Positions 24,589 to 34,567 are shown, numbered from the stretch's first letter. The stretch: 50,093 bases of DNA from Lentibacillus salicampi (GCF_004565465.1 NZ_SRHY01000023.1:1-50093); one strand, 5' to 3'. The notes: generated by a model not told the origin, from the sequence alone. Program-made: numbers and translations.

Positions 24589-25269
24589 TTAAGAACGAAT
24601 TGTTTCTGTTTCCATCAACTGACCATCTTTTATCATGAATACTCGGTCACACAAATCAAGCACTCGCTCATCATGGGTGACCATGATACCGGCTTTTCCG
24701 CGTTCATGTATTTCTGATGCTATCAACTCGACAACTTCTCGGCCGCGTTTTGAATCGAGACTTGCTGTCGGTTCATCTGCCAAAATCAGGTCAGGCTCAT
24801 TGACTAAGGCACGTGCAATAGCCACCCGTTGGCGCTCACCGCCGGACAGTTCATTCGGAAAGTGCCTTGTTCGATGTTCCAGTCCAAAGTGATTCAGCAA
24901 ATTCGTTTCATAACCTGTACGTTTCTTGTTTTTCGCCATGACATTGATAATACGCAGCTGATCGGTTACATTCAAATAAGGAATGAGATTGGCTGTCTGG
25001 AATACAAATCCGATTTTATCCAGACGCAGCCTTGTTTTTGCTTTGTCACGAAGGCCTGCTATAGGGGTCCCGTCTATTTCAACGGATCCGCTGGTCGGCG
25101 ACAACAGGGCACCCGCCGTTGACAAAAATGTGCTTTTCCCTGAACCAGATGGGCCAATGACTGCAACAAATTCACCACGGTTTACGTTAAGTGACGCATC
25201 ATTAAGCGCTTTGAACGCATTTGGGCCATCTTTAAAGGTTTTTGATACATGTTTCATCCTCAAGGTCAT
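24589..25269 (-). CDS. ABC transporter ATP-binding protein (LolD/MacB type)
   Basis: A 226-residue ATPase with Walker A (GPSGSGKST), Q-loop (FVFQTANLIPYL), signature LSGGERQR, Walker B (LILADEPTASLD) and H-loop (MVTHDE). This class powers FtsX-fold permeases that move lipids, peptides or signals without necessarily transporting across the membrane. ATG 25269 lies one base after the permease stop; the GAGGGGGGCG at the permease end is its ribosome binding site, so the two are coupled. A sensor kinase and regulator lie directly upstream. Confidence 0.9.
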   Translation of the reverse strand: MTLRMKHVSKTFKDGPNAFKALNDASLNVNRGEFVAVIGPSGSGKSTFLSTAGALLSPTSGSVEIDGTPIAGLRDKAKTRLRLDKIGFVFQTANLIPYLNVTDQLRIINVMAKNKKRTGYETNLLNHFGLEHRTRHFPNELSGGERQRVAIARALVNEPDLILADEPTASLDSKRGREVVELIASEIHERGKAGIMVTHDERVLDLCDRVFMIKDGQLMETETIRS

Positions 25270-25270
25270 C

Positions 25271-26323
25271 TTACGCGCCCCCCTCAATTGCTTCAACTGG
25301 ATCGACTTTGACAACCTGGAACAGTGATATCAGCGATCCAATCAATGACACCGCGAGCAATAATACGGATGTCTGCACTGTATTCCCGGCAGTCATGACA
25401 AATGGCATGTCGTCAGGAAGCAGCATTTTGATGCCATACGTCATGCCAATGGCGATGGCAATACATACAATTGATATGATCACCACTTGAAACAGAAGAT
25501 TGTTGATAATATAAGATGTTTGTGAACCCAATGCTCTCAATACGCCAAATTGCGCTTTCTTTTGCATGGTGATGACATAGAAAAAGATGGCCAGAACAAA
25601 GGCAGCGATCACAAACAGGAAGATGATCATCATGTTAAGTGATGCCTGCTCCTGTGAATAACTGGGTATCCCCTGCAAGACCTCCTTTTTCGAAAGAATG
25701 TCATACGTTGGCTCAAGGCCGCCATTTCGTTCACCTTCTGCTGTCTGGATGGCGACTGCGTTTATTTTTTCTCCCGCCATGCTCATATAAATGACAGGCG
25801 TATGGCTGTATCGCTGATTTTCAGCAAACCCTGTCACGGTGTACTCGCCATCATGGCCACGGAAAGCGATCGTATCCCCAATCGCGATACCTTCTTTTTG
25901 CAGGGATACATCAGCGATGACCTCATTCGAATCAACAGGTTTTGTCCCTTCTATAACGTCTGGTGTCAACATCCCCTGTAAATCCGTACCAAAGATGGCC
26001 ACGTCATGTTGTTGCTCAGACCCTGTCACTGAAGCGGATGACATTCGAATGACTAACGGAACAGCTTCGTTAACACTTTCTGCTTGTGCTGTTTCACGGA
26101 CGGCCGATTCAGGTAAAAATGATTTGGTCAGCTCTTGCTCCACGCCTGATTCAATGACTAGATTGTCAGCATTCAAGTTTTGTATGGATGAGGCATTATC
26201 AGCCGACAATCCTTTTGCAAGACCTGATATCATCAATATCAACACGGTGATCAAAACCATGATGAAGCCAATTAAAATATAGCGGAATTTGGCATGAAGC
26301 AATTCTCTTATTGCCAGAAACAT
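25271..26323 (-). CDS. FtsX-like ABC permease
   Basis: A 350-residue membrane protein: one helix near the N-terminus (about 15-38), a large extracellular domain of about 200 residues (MacB_PCD-like), then three helices (about 228-255, 275-300, 315-340), ending DPVEAIEGG, a common end for this family. It pairs with the ATPase that follows immediately. The kinase gene stops 72 bp upstream, so all four genes 28470-24589 may form one unit, with the exporter as the output of the two-component system. Substrate unknown. Confidence 0.88.
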   Translation of the reverse strand: MFLAIRELLHAKFRYILIGFIMVLITVLILMISGLAKGLSADNASSIQNLNADNLVIESGVEQELTKSFLPESAVRETAQAESVNEAVPLVIRMSSASVTGSEQQHDVAIFGTDLQGMLTPDVIEGTKPVDSNEVIADVSLQKEGIAIGDTIAFRGHDGEYTVTGFAENQRYSHTPVIYMSMAGEKINAVAIQTAEGERNGGLEPTYDILSKKEVLQGIPSYSQEQASLNMMIIFLFVIAAFVLAIFFYVITMQKKAQFGVLRALGSQTSYIINNLLFQVVIISIVCIAIAIGMTYGIKMLLPDDMPFVMTAGNTVQTSVLLLAVSLIGSLISLFQVVKVDPVEAIEGGA

Positions 26324-26395
26324 AAAAATCGCCCACTCCTTTCATATCCAATGCCTAATTTAACGCTTGAATATGAACAGAGAATGAACGATTGG

Positions 26396-27775
26396 TTACA
26401 TCTTCGGGATCCTGACATGAAATTTGGAACCTTCGCCAGGTTCACTTTCCACCGTAATGGTGCCATCATGCAATTCGATGATCTTTTTTACAATTGATAA
26501 CCCGAGCCCCGTACTCTTTTTTGTCCTGGTGCGTGCTTTGTCCGCTTTATAAAACCGCTCGAACAAATGCTGTAGATCATTTTCTTTGATTCCCACTCCG
26601 TTATCTTCCACCGTGACCATGACGGCGTCTTTCTCCGTTATGCCATAAATCTTAACCGTCCCGCCGGGGTTTGAATACTTGATCGCGTTCGCCAACAAAT
26701 TCATCCAGACCTGATGCAGCAGTCTAGGGTATCCATAGACTTTTTCAGGCACTGTTTCCAGTTCCACGGCGATTTCCTTGTCACGCCAAAACCATTCGAG
26801 AGTGGCCATGACATCCTTGAGTTGTTCCGGCAGATCGATACGGGTCGTTTCCTCCACTTTTACGTCATCATCAAGAAAAGAAAGCGTCAAAAGCTGTCGG
26901 CTTAACTGTGACAGTCGTCTGCTTTCATTTTCAATAATCGACAAATACCGTCTCCGCTCTTCTTCCGTCATGTCTTCCTCACGCAATGCCTGGGAGAACC
27001 CCTGTATCGATGACAGCGGTGATTGAATTTCATGTGATACATTTGAAACAAATTCCTGCCTTTTTTCTTCCATTTGCTCCAAATTATCACTCATCTGCTG
27101 AAAATCGCGGGCAAGCCTGCCAATTTCATCACGGCGACTGACATTCAATTTGATATGATAATTACCGGCAGATATTTTCCTGGTTGCGGCAGTCAGTTTG
27201 TCAATCGGCTTAACAATAAAGCGTGTGCTGATAAGTACCAACAAAAAGCTTAATACAATTAAAAGACCCAGCATGACAGCTAAAAACAGGCGCATCTCAC
27301 CAAATTGCTGTACCGTATTTTGTCGGAGGAACAAAGCATATTGTTCACCATCTGCATTGACCGGAACACCAATCGTGTTCTCCAGTTTATTGTCAAAGAA
27401 GCCTGTAACGAAAGGACGCCATGGATATTCTGCAATCCCATGATAAGTGCCGCCATTCAAAACGTTATGGACTGTTTCAGCTTGTAAGTCTATTGAATCG
27501 AATGATTTGCCAAACAACTCCGCACCACCGGAACTGTCAACCAAATAAAACGTATAGCCTAACTCTGTCATGTCGTTCAAATAAGCTTCGATCGCCTGCG
27601 AGTCATTGTTTTCGTAAATGGCCACAATATCATTTGCAATGCTTGTCACTTTTTCATCATTTTTTGGTTTCAAGTAATACTGATAATAAACGTTCGTCCC
27701 CAAAAAAGCGATGATGGCACTTGAAATCATGATCACCATGGTGATGACAATTATCCGCATATAAAGCGTCCGCAT
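26396..27775 (-). CDS. Sensor histidine kinase with HAMP domain
   Basis: A 459-residue membrane kinase: helix at about 7-30, an extracellular sensor of about 130 residues, a second helix at about 165-188, HAMP, dimerisation domain with the His in VSNVSHEIQSPLSS, and ATPase boxes NLLANAIKYS, VEDNGVGIKE and KSTGLGLSIVKK. The start overlaps the regulator stop (TAATG), so they are coupled. It is different from the VanS-like kinase: larger sensor and no close resemblance. It probably controls the ABC genes downstream. Confidence 0.9.
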   Translation of the reverse strand: MRTLYMRIIVITMVIMISSAIIAFLGTNVYYQYYLKPKNDEKVTSIANDIVAIYENNDSQAIEAYLNDMTELGYTFYLVDSSGGAELFGKSFDSIDLQAETVHNVLNGGTYHGIAEYPWRPFVTGFFDNKLENTIGVPVNADGEQYALFLRQNTVQQFGEMRLFLAVMLGLLIVLSFLLVLISTRFIVKPIDKLTAATRKISAGNYHIKLNVSRRDEIGRLARDFQQMSDNLEQMEEKRQEFVSNVSHEIQSPLSSIQGFSQALREEDMTEEERRRYLSIIENESRRLSQLSRQLLTLSFLDDDVKVEETTRIDLPEQLKDVMATLEWFWRDKEIAVELETVPEKVYGYPRLLHQVWMNLLANAIKYSNPGGTVKIYGITEKDAVMVTVEDNGVGIKENDLQHLFERFYKADKARTRTKKSTGLGLSIVKKIIELHDGTITVESEPGEGSKFHVRIPKM

Positions 27776-28470
27776 TAGCCAGTTCCTCCATGCCGCTGTG
27801 TTGGGATTTCCAGTTTGTACCCTCTACCCCGGACCGTTTTTATCAAAAAATCACTATTATTTTCAGAAAAGCGCTCACGAAGCCGTTTGACATGGACATC
27901 TACCGTGCGGTCATAACCAACAAAGTCTTGGCCCCATACCAGCACGATCAGCTCGTTACGGGTGAAAATCCTGTCTGGAAAACTTGCCAGTTGAGCCAGC
28001 AGTTCAAACTCCTTTAACGGAAGGATGATTGTTTTACCGTTCGTCCTGACTTCATAACTTTTTCGATTAATCACTGTATCGCCAAGCTGTATGATGTCTT
28101 TACTTGCCTTGTTAAACCGACGTAAAAGTGCCTTGATTCGGTACAAAACCTCTTTCGGTTCAAAGGGTTTGACCATGTAGTCATCCGTTCCAGCACTAAA
28201 GCCTTTCTCTTTATCCGTGATGTCCCCTTTTGCTGTCACCATAATAACCGGAATGTCATAATCGTTCCGGATTGCTGTACAAAGCTGATAGCCATCCACA
28301 TGCGGCATCATGATATCGACAATCGCCAGTTGTATGTGGTCTGTTTCAAGCTGTGCGGCAGCCTCTTCGCCATCAGCTGCCTCAAGCGTTCTGTAGCCTT
28401 CTTTCTGCAGATAAAACCTCAAAAGCTCACGAATATGCGGGTCATCATCAGCAATCATAATGGTAACCAA
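27775..28470 (-). CDS. OmpR-family response regulator
   Basis: A 231-residue regulator: receiver domain with ADDDPHIRELL, phospho-acceptor Asp in LAIVDIMMPHVDG (about 53), Thr and Lys switch residues (MVTAKGD, MVKPFEP), then a winged helix ending TVRGRGYKLEIP. First gene of the regulator-kinase-permease-ATPase series. A terminator at 28549-28580 separates it from glmM, so it has its own promoter in the 80 bp upstream. Confidence 0.9.
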   Translation of the reverse strand: MVTIMIADDDPHIRELLRFYLQKEGYRTLEAADGEEAAAQLETDHIQLAIVDIMMPHVDGYQLCTAIRNDYDIPVIMVTAKGDITDKEKGFSAGTDDYMVKPFEPKEVLYRIKALLRRFNKASKDIIQLGDTVINRKSYEVRTNGKTIILPLKEFELLAQLASFPDRIFTRNELIVLVWGQDFVGYDRTVDVHVKRLRERFSENNSDFLIKTVRGRGYKLEIPTQRHGGTG

Positions 28471-28548
28471 TCCATAACACCTCTTTGTGATGCCGGGGTT
28501 CGCCTCCTGAACGAGTCTGCCAGCCTGTCTACTTTCGCTCGAATTGCT

Positions 28549-28580
28549 AAAACTGCTCCCCCTTCCCGGCGAGCAGTTTC
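28549..28580 (-). terminator. Terminator of the cdaA-cdaR-glmM operon
   Basis: AACTGCTC (28551-28558) pairs with GAGCAGTT (28571-28578); TTTTAG follows on the minus strand. It lies just after the glmM stop codon. Confidence 0.7.
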
Positions 28581-28587
28581 GGTTAAA

Positions 28588-29934
28588 TTAGTCTTTCATG
28601 CCAAGCAAATCATCAATCACCTTTACAACCTGATCGGCATACTTTTCACAATCCTCTTTGGTTGGCGCCTCCACCATGACCCGGACGAGCGGTTCAGTTC
28701 CAGACGGGCGTACAAGCACACGGCCCTCGCCGTTCATTTCATTTTCCACACGGTCGATGGCCTCACCAATTTTCGGATTTGTCATCGCATTATGTTTATC
28801 TATGACTTTGACATTTTTCAGGACTTGCGGATAAATGTCCATTTCACCGGCCAATTCAGACAGCGGCTTACCGGTTTCTTTCAAAACATTCACCAGCTGC
28901 AGTGCCGTCAGCATACCGTCGCCTGTTGTATTATAATCAAGGAAAATAACGTGGCCGGATTGTTCACCGCCTAAATTATAGCCGCCTTTACGCATTTCTT
29001 CCATAACATATCGATCGCCTACTGCCGTCTTGTCACTGCGCATCCCGTTTTCTTCCAGTGCCTTGTAAAATCCGAGGTTACTCATGACAGTGGAAACAAC
29101 CGTATTATGGCGCAGGACACCCTTTTGGTTCATATATTTTCCGCAAATGTACATGATTTGGTCCCCGTCAACAATGCTCCCGTTCTCGTCGACTGCGATC
29201 AGGCGATCACCATCACCGTCAAAAGCAAGACCCAGGTCAGCCTCTTTTTCCTTCACAAATTCTTGTAAGGCTTCCGGTTGTGTTGACCCGACGCCATCGT
29301 TAATGTTTAACCCATCCGGTGAGGAACCAGTCGACACAATGTCCGCTTCCAAATCGGCAAACAGATGTGTTGCCAGACTAGAGGTTGAACCATGTGCACA
29401 ATCCAGTGCAATCCGCAAATCCTCAAAGTCATTGTCAATGGTATCTTTTAGGAAGGAAAGATACTTTTGGCCGCCTTCAAAATAATCGTTCATCACGCCT
29501 ATATCTGCACCAACCGGACGTGGCAGGTCGTCTTCACCATCCATTAGTCTTTCAATTTCTTCTTCCTCGGCATCCGATAATTTAAAACCATCCGAGCCGA
29601 AAAACTTGATACCATTATCCTCGACAGGGTTATGCGATGCGGAAATCATGACACCTGCTTCTGCTTTTATAGTCCGTGTCAAATAGGCAACACCCGGCGT
29701 TGAAATAACGCCCAGCCGCATGACTTCGGCACCGATTGAAAGCAGTCCGGCTACAAGCGCTCCTTCCAGCATATGACCGGAGACTCGTGTGTCCCGTCCA
29801 ATCAGTATTTTGGGCTTGTCAGTGCCTTTCGTTAATGCATAACCGCCGAACCGGCCCAACTTGTATGCTAACGTCGCTGTCAATTCCGTGTTTGCAACGC
29901 CTCTGACACCATCTGTTCCAAAATATTTTCCCAT
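28588..29934 (-). CDS. glmM: Phosphoglucosamine mutase
   Basis: Converts glucosamine-6-phosphate to glucosamine-1-phosphate, the step after GlmS. The 448-residue protein starts [12 protein letters not shown] (ATG 29934, AAAGGAGAG before it), which rules out a longer upstream frame. The phosphoserine loop [15 protein letters not shown] is near residue 100, the Mg site is DGDGDR, the sugar loop GGEQSGH is near 325 and the phosphate loop [12 protein letters not shown] is near the end. It forms the conserved trio with cdaR and cdaA upstream, where GlmM is known to bind and restrain CdaA in other Firmicutes. Confidence 0.97.
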   Translation of the reverse strand: MGKYFGTDGVRGVANTELTATLAYKLGRFGGYALTKGTDKPKILIGRDTRVSGHMLEGALVAGLLSIGAEVMRLGVISTPGVAYLTRTIKAEAGVMISASHNPVEDNGIKFFGSDGFKLSDAEEEEIERLMDGEDDLPRPVGADIGVMNDYFEGGQKYLSFLKDTIDNDFEDLRIALDCAHGSTSSLATHLFADLEADIVSTGSSPDGLNINDGVGSTQPEALQEFVKEKEADLGLAFDGDGDRLIAVDENGSIVDGDQIMYICGKYMNQKGVLRHNTVVSTVMSNLGFYKALEENGMRSDKTAVGDRYVMEEMRKGGYNLGGEQSGHVIFLDYNTTGDGMLTALQLVNVLKETGKPLSELAGEMDIYPQVLKNVKVIDKHNAMTNPKIGEAIDRVENEMNGEGRVLVRPSGTEPLVRVMVEAPTKEDCEKYADQVVKVIDDLLGMKD

Positions 29935-30032
29935 CCTGATAAACTCTCCTTTATATCCGTGTAACAACTCATAGGGGTTGGTCAAAAAGCCGTTCCCAAT
30001 CTACACTTTTAACCCCAAATTATCAATTGTCA

Positions 30033-31253
30033 TCACGAAATTTCAACGGTAATTTGTTCAAACTCGCCATTCACTTCGATGCCGTCCGGGCCCTCAATTG
30101 TAACTGGAATCTCATGTTCACCTTCTTCCAGTCCCTCTCCATCCGCCACAACCGTGAAATCATCAGCCGTCAACTCACTTATATCGGCCTGGTCCCCTGT
30201 CACGGTTATAGCCATCTCCTCATTTTCAGGTTCGGTGAACGATAGGTCCTGACCATCACCAAGGTTTTCAACATCGATCGGCACTGTCTCAAATGTTCTG
30301 GTCTGTTCGAGTTCCACAGCAACCTCAACTGTTTCAATCGCAGGGACACTCGCGCCATCCGGCAATGCAAGTCCAACATCAATCGGCCCTGACTCCGTTA
30401 TATCCGCCAAATCAATCGTCTCCGTTGAAACGCCATCAATGTCCTGTAACACCTCATTCGTTGCAAAAACTTCAACTTCATCCGTATTAGCTGATATGGA
30501 AGAAAGTGAATAGCCATCCGGAAGTTCTCCTGATGTTTCGACATCCACCGGTACATCCTTACTCGGGTTATTAATATCAACCGAAGCATTCACATTTTCC
30601 GGTTCTACCCGCACATTCAATTCGTTTCCCCTAGCATCGTAAACATTAACCGAAACTTCCCTGCTATCAATGGGTTCTGTCGCTTCTGACACATCGACAA
30701 ACACTTTCACAATCGCAATTTGTTCAATCACTTCTTTTGAGCTAGTAATCGTAACTTGTCCAGGTTCTGTCTGTGATTCACCAATCTCATAGCCCTCCGG
30801 AAGTTGGCCGATAAAGTCAAGGGCCACATCAAATTGTTCTGACGCTCGCTCTTCAATGGTCACCTCAATTGTTTTTGGCTCAATATAGGCATTTAACTCA
30901 TCAGGAATTCCAGTATGCTGCAGGTCAACCGTATGAGTGCCTGCATCCAGATTTTCCAGGTCAACAAATATATCAAAATTCTGTTTGCGAGCTGTTGCCG
31001 TCAGCGCCCCTGTTTTTCCTTCAAGTGTGACCGTCACCGCTTCAGGTACGCCACTGACGACATAATTTTCATCATCGATGCGGATATTGACCGGTACATC
31101 CTCAACGGTCTGCGCATCAGAACTATTGTTCGTCTCTAGCCGGGAATCATTCTGATATTGGTCGATCTCAACTTGGACAAACACATATAGTCCAATGGCA
31201 AAAGCTAACGAAATAGCACGGACAAACCATGGACTTTTAAACCAGCTATCCAT
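30033..31253 (-). CDS. cdaR: CdaR (YbbR-domain) regulator of c-di-AMP synthesis
   Basis: A 406-residue protein with one N-terminal membrane helix (about 12-28) and four extracellular YbbR-type beta repeats, seen as recurring blocks such as VPVNIRIDDENYVVSGVPEAV, FDVALDFIGQLPEGYEIGES and PVDVETSGELPDGYSLSSI. It modulates the diadenylate cyclase CdaA. Very rich in Glu and Asp, as expected for an exposed domain in a halotolerant host. Overlaps the cdaA gene by 8 bp. Confidence 0.93.
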   Translation of the reverse strand: MDSWFKSPWFVRAISLAFAIGLYVFVQVEIDQYQNDSRLETNNSSDAQTVEDVPVNIRIDDENYVVSGVPEAVTVTLEGKTGALTATARKQNFDIFVDLENLDAGTHTVDLQHTGIPDELNAYIEPKTIEVTIEERASEQFDVALDFIGQLPEGYEIGESQTEPGQVTITSSKEVIEQIAIVKVFVDVSEATEPIDSREVSVNVYDARGNELNVRVEPENVNASVDINNPSKDVPVDVETSGELPDGYSLSSISANTDEVEVFATNEVLQDIDGVSTETIDLADITESGPIDVGLALPDGASVPAIETVEVAVELEQTRTFETVPIDVENLGDGQDLSFTEPENEEMAITVTGDQADISELTADDFTVVADGEGLEEGEHEIPVTIEGPDGIEVNGEFEQITVEIS

Positions 31254-32073
31254 TGTTTTTCCCCCTCTGATTTCGTGACTTGGCTTCAGAGGCTCTCATA
31301 GATGAGGATAAGTTTTCACGCAGATAACTTCGCAGACTATCCTGATCGAGATCCCGTTTTAATTCACCATTTTTCGTTGCGGATATACCCCCGGTTTCTT
31401 CGGATACGATAATTGTAATCGCGTCCGTCACCTCGCTGATCCCCATTGCCGCACGGTGTCGTGTGCCCAGTTCCTTGGAAATGAACGGACTTTCGGATAA
31501 CGGGAGATAGCAGGCGGCTGCAAAAATTTCCTCATCCTTGATAATGACGGCACCATCATGGAGCGGAGTGTTCGGTGTAAAAATATTCGTCAGCAATTGA
31601 TGCGTCAGATTGCCATGAATCGGAATCCCCGTCTCGGCATAATCACCCATCCCTGTTTCACGCTCAATAGAAATCAAGGCACCAATGCGGCGCTTAGCCA
31701 TGTACTGACAGGATTGCGTAATGGATGCAATTTTCTGTTCCAGTATTTCTTCCTCGGATCGTGACCCTCTTGCGAAAAGATTTCCCCGGCCGATCTGCTC
31801 AAGTGCCCTTCTCAATTCAGGCTGGAACAAGATGATAATGACCACAAAACCCCATTTGATGACCTGGTTTGTCAGGTATTGCGTGGTATGTAGTTCCAAC
31901 ACAATGCTAACACCCCAGACGAGTAGTACGACCACAATACCTTTTAAGAGCTGAATGGCTTTTGTACCCCTGATCAGCATAATAATTTTATATAAAACAT
32001 ACCAGACGAGAGCTATATCAACAACGATTCTTAACACTTCCAAAAGGTCCAATCCCCCATCAAGCATGTTCAC
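31246..32073 (-). CDS. cdaA: Diadenylate cyclase CdaA
   Basis: Membrane enzyme that condenses two ATP into c-di-AMP, which controls potassium and osmolyte uptake. The 275-residue protein has three N-terminal membrane helices (about 13-90), then a DAC domain with the motifs LHDGAVII (DGA) and GTRHRAAMG (RHR). First gene of cdaA-cdaR-glmM. A GGAAGTGTGAAC site precedes ATG and a TATAAT-like box lies about 60 bp upstream. Confidence 0.95.
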   Translation of the reverse strand: MNMLDGGLDLLEVLRIVVDIALVWYVLYKIIMLIRGTKAIQLLKGIVVVLLVWGVSIVLELHTTQYLTNQVIKWGFVVIIILFQPELRRALEQIGRGNLFARGSRSEEEILEQKIASITQSCQYMAKRRIGALISIERETGMGDYAETGIPIHGNLTHQLLTNIFTPNTPLHDGAVIIKDEEIFAAACYLPLSESPFISKELGTRHRAAMGISEVTDAITIIVSEETGGISATKNGELKRDLDQDSLRSYLRENLSSSMRASEAKSRNQRGKNNG

Positions 32074-32326
32074 ACTTCCTTTTCACATATGTACTCGTTC
32101 TATTTTACATCATAACCGATTTTATTATATCATATTTCCTCCCGCATCTTTAATGATAGTGCTGGAAATTCGGGATGACATGTGGAAAAAATAAAAAAAA
32201 CCCGGCTTTCGCTTCGTCTATAGCGCGTACCGAAGTTTTTCCTTGGAGGTTATCCATAAGCCACGCAGGCAGCTCTATGTTTGTTGCAGCCGCCCTTCCA
32301 ACATAAAGTGATACAATTTTAAATGC
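32074..32326. other. Intergenic stretch upstream of cdaA
   Basis: Contains the likely cdaA promoter (TATAAT-type box near 32125-32140 on the minus strand). The rest, 32180-32326, shows no gene; a short plus-strand frame AGSSMFVAAALPT could be a protein remnant but is unassigned. Confidence 0.4.
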
Positions 32327-32660
32327 ACCGTTGATGTTGGGTTCGATACCATCGATGTTGGGCCCGGTACTGTTGATGTTGGACCCGATACCATTGATAT
32401 TTGCTTCAATACCATTGATGTCGGACCTGATACCATCGATGTTGAACCCGATACCGTTGATGTTGGACCCGATATCATTGATGTTTGCTTCAATACCATT
32501 GATGTCGGACCTGATACCATCGATGTTTGCTTCAATACCATTGATGTCGGACCTGATACCATCGATGTTTGCTTCAATACCATTGATGTCGGATCTGATA
32601 CCATCGATGTTGGGCCCGGTACTGTTGATGTTGAACCCGATATCATTGATGTTTGCTGGA
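32327..32660. repeat. 21-bp tandem repeat array
   Basis: About 15-16 imperfect copies of a 21-bp unit resembling ATTGATGTTGGACCCGATAC, with variants that alternate. One plus frame reads heptapeptides of the IDVGPDT kind, another reads hydrophobic heptads (SMLDPIP), and the minus strand reads TSMVSGP. All three stay open because 21 is a multiple of three and the unit has no stop. No frame has a ribosome binding site and clear start, so a repeat protein remnant or a non-coding minisatellite are both possible. Confidence 0.85.
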
Positions 32661-32767
32661 TACGCACATGTGAACGATTACAATTCTTTCTGTGGCTTTT
32701 CAATCACTGTTAAATGAAACGAAGATACCTTCATCCTCGTCAGGTATCTATCATTTTTTACAGGCTT

Positions 32768-33091
32768 TTATATAAAATAAGTATAATACGTTGCGAATGT
32801 TATCAATAAGCTGCCCAGGATAAACAGCAATAAACCAGCATCGACCGACGAAACAGAATACTCAAATGGCTTAATACGACCCGCTTCTTGTCCGGTGTGG
32901 CCTTTTATGTGTGCGATGTATTCGTTGTTTTCCTGTTGAAGATACAGGGAAAATAACCATTTTGCTCCAAATATAAGGATGCCCCCCAAAAAGATGATAT
33001 CGACAAAGTTCCAGTCGAGTATACGTGAGACAGCCCAGAGGATAAGCGCTTCAACCCCTATAGTCATGACCATAATATAAACTTTTCTCAT
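32768..33091 (-). CDS. Small membrane protein of unknown function
   Basis: About 107 residues with two N-terminal hydrophobic segments (MVMTIGVEALILWAVS and VDIIFLGGILIFGAKWLF), a hydrophilic middle (QQENNEYIAHIKGHTGQEAG) and a C-terminal helix (LLLFILGSLLITFATYY). I use ATG 33091; an upstream GTG (33109 or 33103) would sit on AAGGGTGG itself. It is reminiscent of DUF3899-type proteins but I do not assign it. It stands alone between a repeat array and rsiW. Confidence 0.65.
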   Translation of the reverse strand: MRKVYIMVMTIGVEALILWAVSRILDWNFVDIIFLGGILIFGAKWLFSLYLQQENNEYIAHIKGHTGQEAGRIKPFEYSVSSVDAGLLLFILGSLLITFATYYTYFI

Positions 33092-33293
33092 AAACAGTAT
33101 CACACCCACCCTTAATTAACAATTTCCGAAATACCTCCTATTTGATATAAAAAGACCAAGTATTGGCATTTTGTTCCCGCTATACATGTAATGTGCCTAA
33201 GCCTGGGCTATTAAGGAGACAAGGAACTGGTGATTGCTTATAAGAATATTTCTGAAATCAAAAGTCCGGGTACCACCCGGATTCAGCTGTATT

Positions 33294-33953
33294 TTAAGTT
33301 CCTGTCAGTTGGATGTGCCCCAGTGAAAAGATGCTTTTTATCAAATCCTTCATATGGAACCAGAGCCATTCAAATACCTGGTCCACCTGCTGCAGATCAC
33401 CATTCACTTCGCCGGCTGATGCCATGAGTCCCGATCCTTCTATCGTATCGTCCTTAATTAGGTCACCGTTTACCAATCGAACATCACCATCAACGGTCCC
33501 ATCGATTCGTAAATCACCATTTTTAACAAGTAAATCACCTTCAACCGTGACGCCTTCAGGTACAATGACCGTATCACCCTGTATTTCCAGATTTTCTTGT
33601 TTGGAAACAACCAGCTCACCACTTTGATTCCAGCTCGAAAACATGCCGCTGAACATGAAAATAACGAAAATAACCGCCGATGTCAGGACAGGATGCGCCT
33701 TAAACCAGCGTAAATATTTAACATTTTTCTTTTCAGCCGGCAGTTTCTGCATAACGCTCTTTTTGAAATCAGCAGGAGCCGTGATTTGCTCTGTATTTTG
33801 AACAAGCTTGATGGTTCGTTCAAGCTCATGGAAATGCTTTTGGCATGCTTCACAATCCTCCAAGTGGACGCGCAGCCTGCCTTCTTCCTCTTTTGTTAAA
33901 TCATGATCTAAATATTTATGCATCAGTTCCACTGCTTCATGGCTGCAATTCAT
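33294..33953 (-). CDS. rsiW: Anti-sigma-W factor
   Basis: Membrane anti-sigma factor that holds SigW until regulated proteolysis releases it. The 219 residues have a zinc anti-sigma domain (His30, Cys34, Cys37 in HLEDCEACQKHF), one membrane helix (about 89-106) and an extracellular part with beta-strand repeats (GVTVEGDLLVKNGDLRIDGT, GDVRLVNGDL), like B. subtilis RsiW. The gene follows sigW with a 15-bp gap. A helix-rich end (VFEWLWFHMKDLIKSIF) also matches the family. Confidence 0.92.
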   Translation of the reverse strand: MNCSHEAVELMHKYLDHDLTKEEEGRLRVHLEDCEACQKHFHELERTIKLVQNTEQITAPADFKKSVMQKLPAEKKNVKYLRWFKAHPVLTSAVIFVIFMFSGMFSSWNQSGELVVSKQENLEIQGDTVIVPEGVTVEGDLLVKNGDLRIDGTVDGDVRLVNGDLIKDDTIEGSGLMASAGEVNGDLQQVDQVFEWLWFHMKDLIKSIFSLGHIQLTGT

Positions 33954-33968
33954 TCGGGTTACACTCCT

Positions 33969-34532
33969 TTACACATGACGAAGCTTTTTGCGTAAGGCTT
34001 CGCGCCCGCGATGGATTCTGGTTTTCACCGTCCCAAGCGGGATATCCAATATGTCACTGATCTCCTGCAGCGAAAACTCTTCTAAATATCTAAGAATGAT
34101 AACACTCCGATACTTTGGCGGAAGTCCGGAAATCTGTTGATTAATATAATCCTGCAGTTCCATCCCCTGCACTTCTTCCTCAGGCAGCCTATGATCGGTT
34201 GCCAGCTGTGAGTACATATCAAGGCCATCGGTTCCTCTAATTTCAGCATCAAGATAGTAATCAGGTTTCCGTTTTCGGATCCGATCAATCGTTAAATTAG
34301 TTGCTATCCGGTATAGCCATGTTGAGAATTTGCGCTTATCATCAAATGAATGAATGTTAACGTACGCTCGAATGAATGTTTCCTGGCCAATATCCTCCGC
34401 TTCGTGCCTGTTGCCAAGCATCCGGTAGCAATGCTGGTAAATTTTATTTTGATAAAAGGAAACAATGTCTTCAAAAGCGGATTGATCCCCTCGTTTGACC
34501 TGTTTTATTTTCTCTCTGGTTATCAAATCCAT
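33969..34532 (-). CDS. sigW: ECF sigma factor SigW
   Basis: Directs transcription of genes against cell-envelope stress and antimicrobial peptides. The 187-residue protein has region 2 (DQSAFEDIVSFYQNKIYQHCYRM... through RKFSTWLYRIATNLTIDRIRK) and region 4 (LPPKYRSVIILRYLEEFSLQEISDIL with GTVKTRIHRGREAL). GGAGGTACAGTAG precedes ATG. Its own promoter is SigW-type, so it is autoregulated. rsiW follows in the same transcript. Confidence 0.95.
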   Translation of the reverse strand: MDLITREKIKQVKRGDQSAFEDIVSFYQNKIYQHCYRMLGNRHEAEDIGQETFIRAYVNIHSFDDKRKFSTWLYRIATNLTIDRIRKRKPDYYLDAEIRGTDGLDMYSQLATDHRLPEEEVQGMELQDYINQQISGLPPKYRSVIILRYLEEFSLQEISDILDIPLGTVKTRIHRGREALRKKLRHV

Positions 34533-34567
34533 CTACTGTACCTCCGCTTACCATGCGGTATTATCCA

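Noticed and set aside
32275..32717. Long open frames on both strands across 32.3-32.7 kb (142 and 128 residues)
   Set aside because: They arise from 21-bp tandem repeats that keep several frames open. No ribosome binding site or family match, so listed as a repeat rather than as genes.
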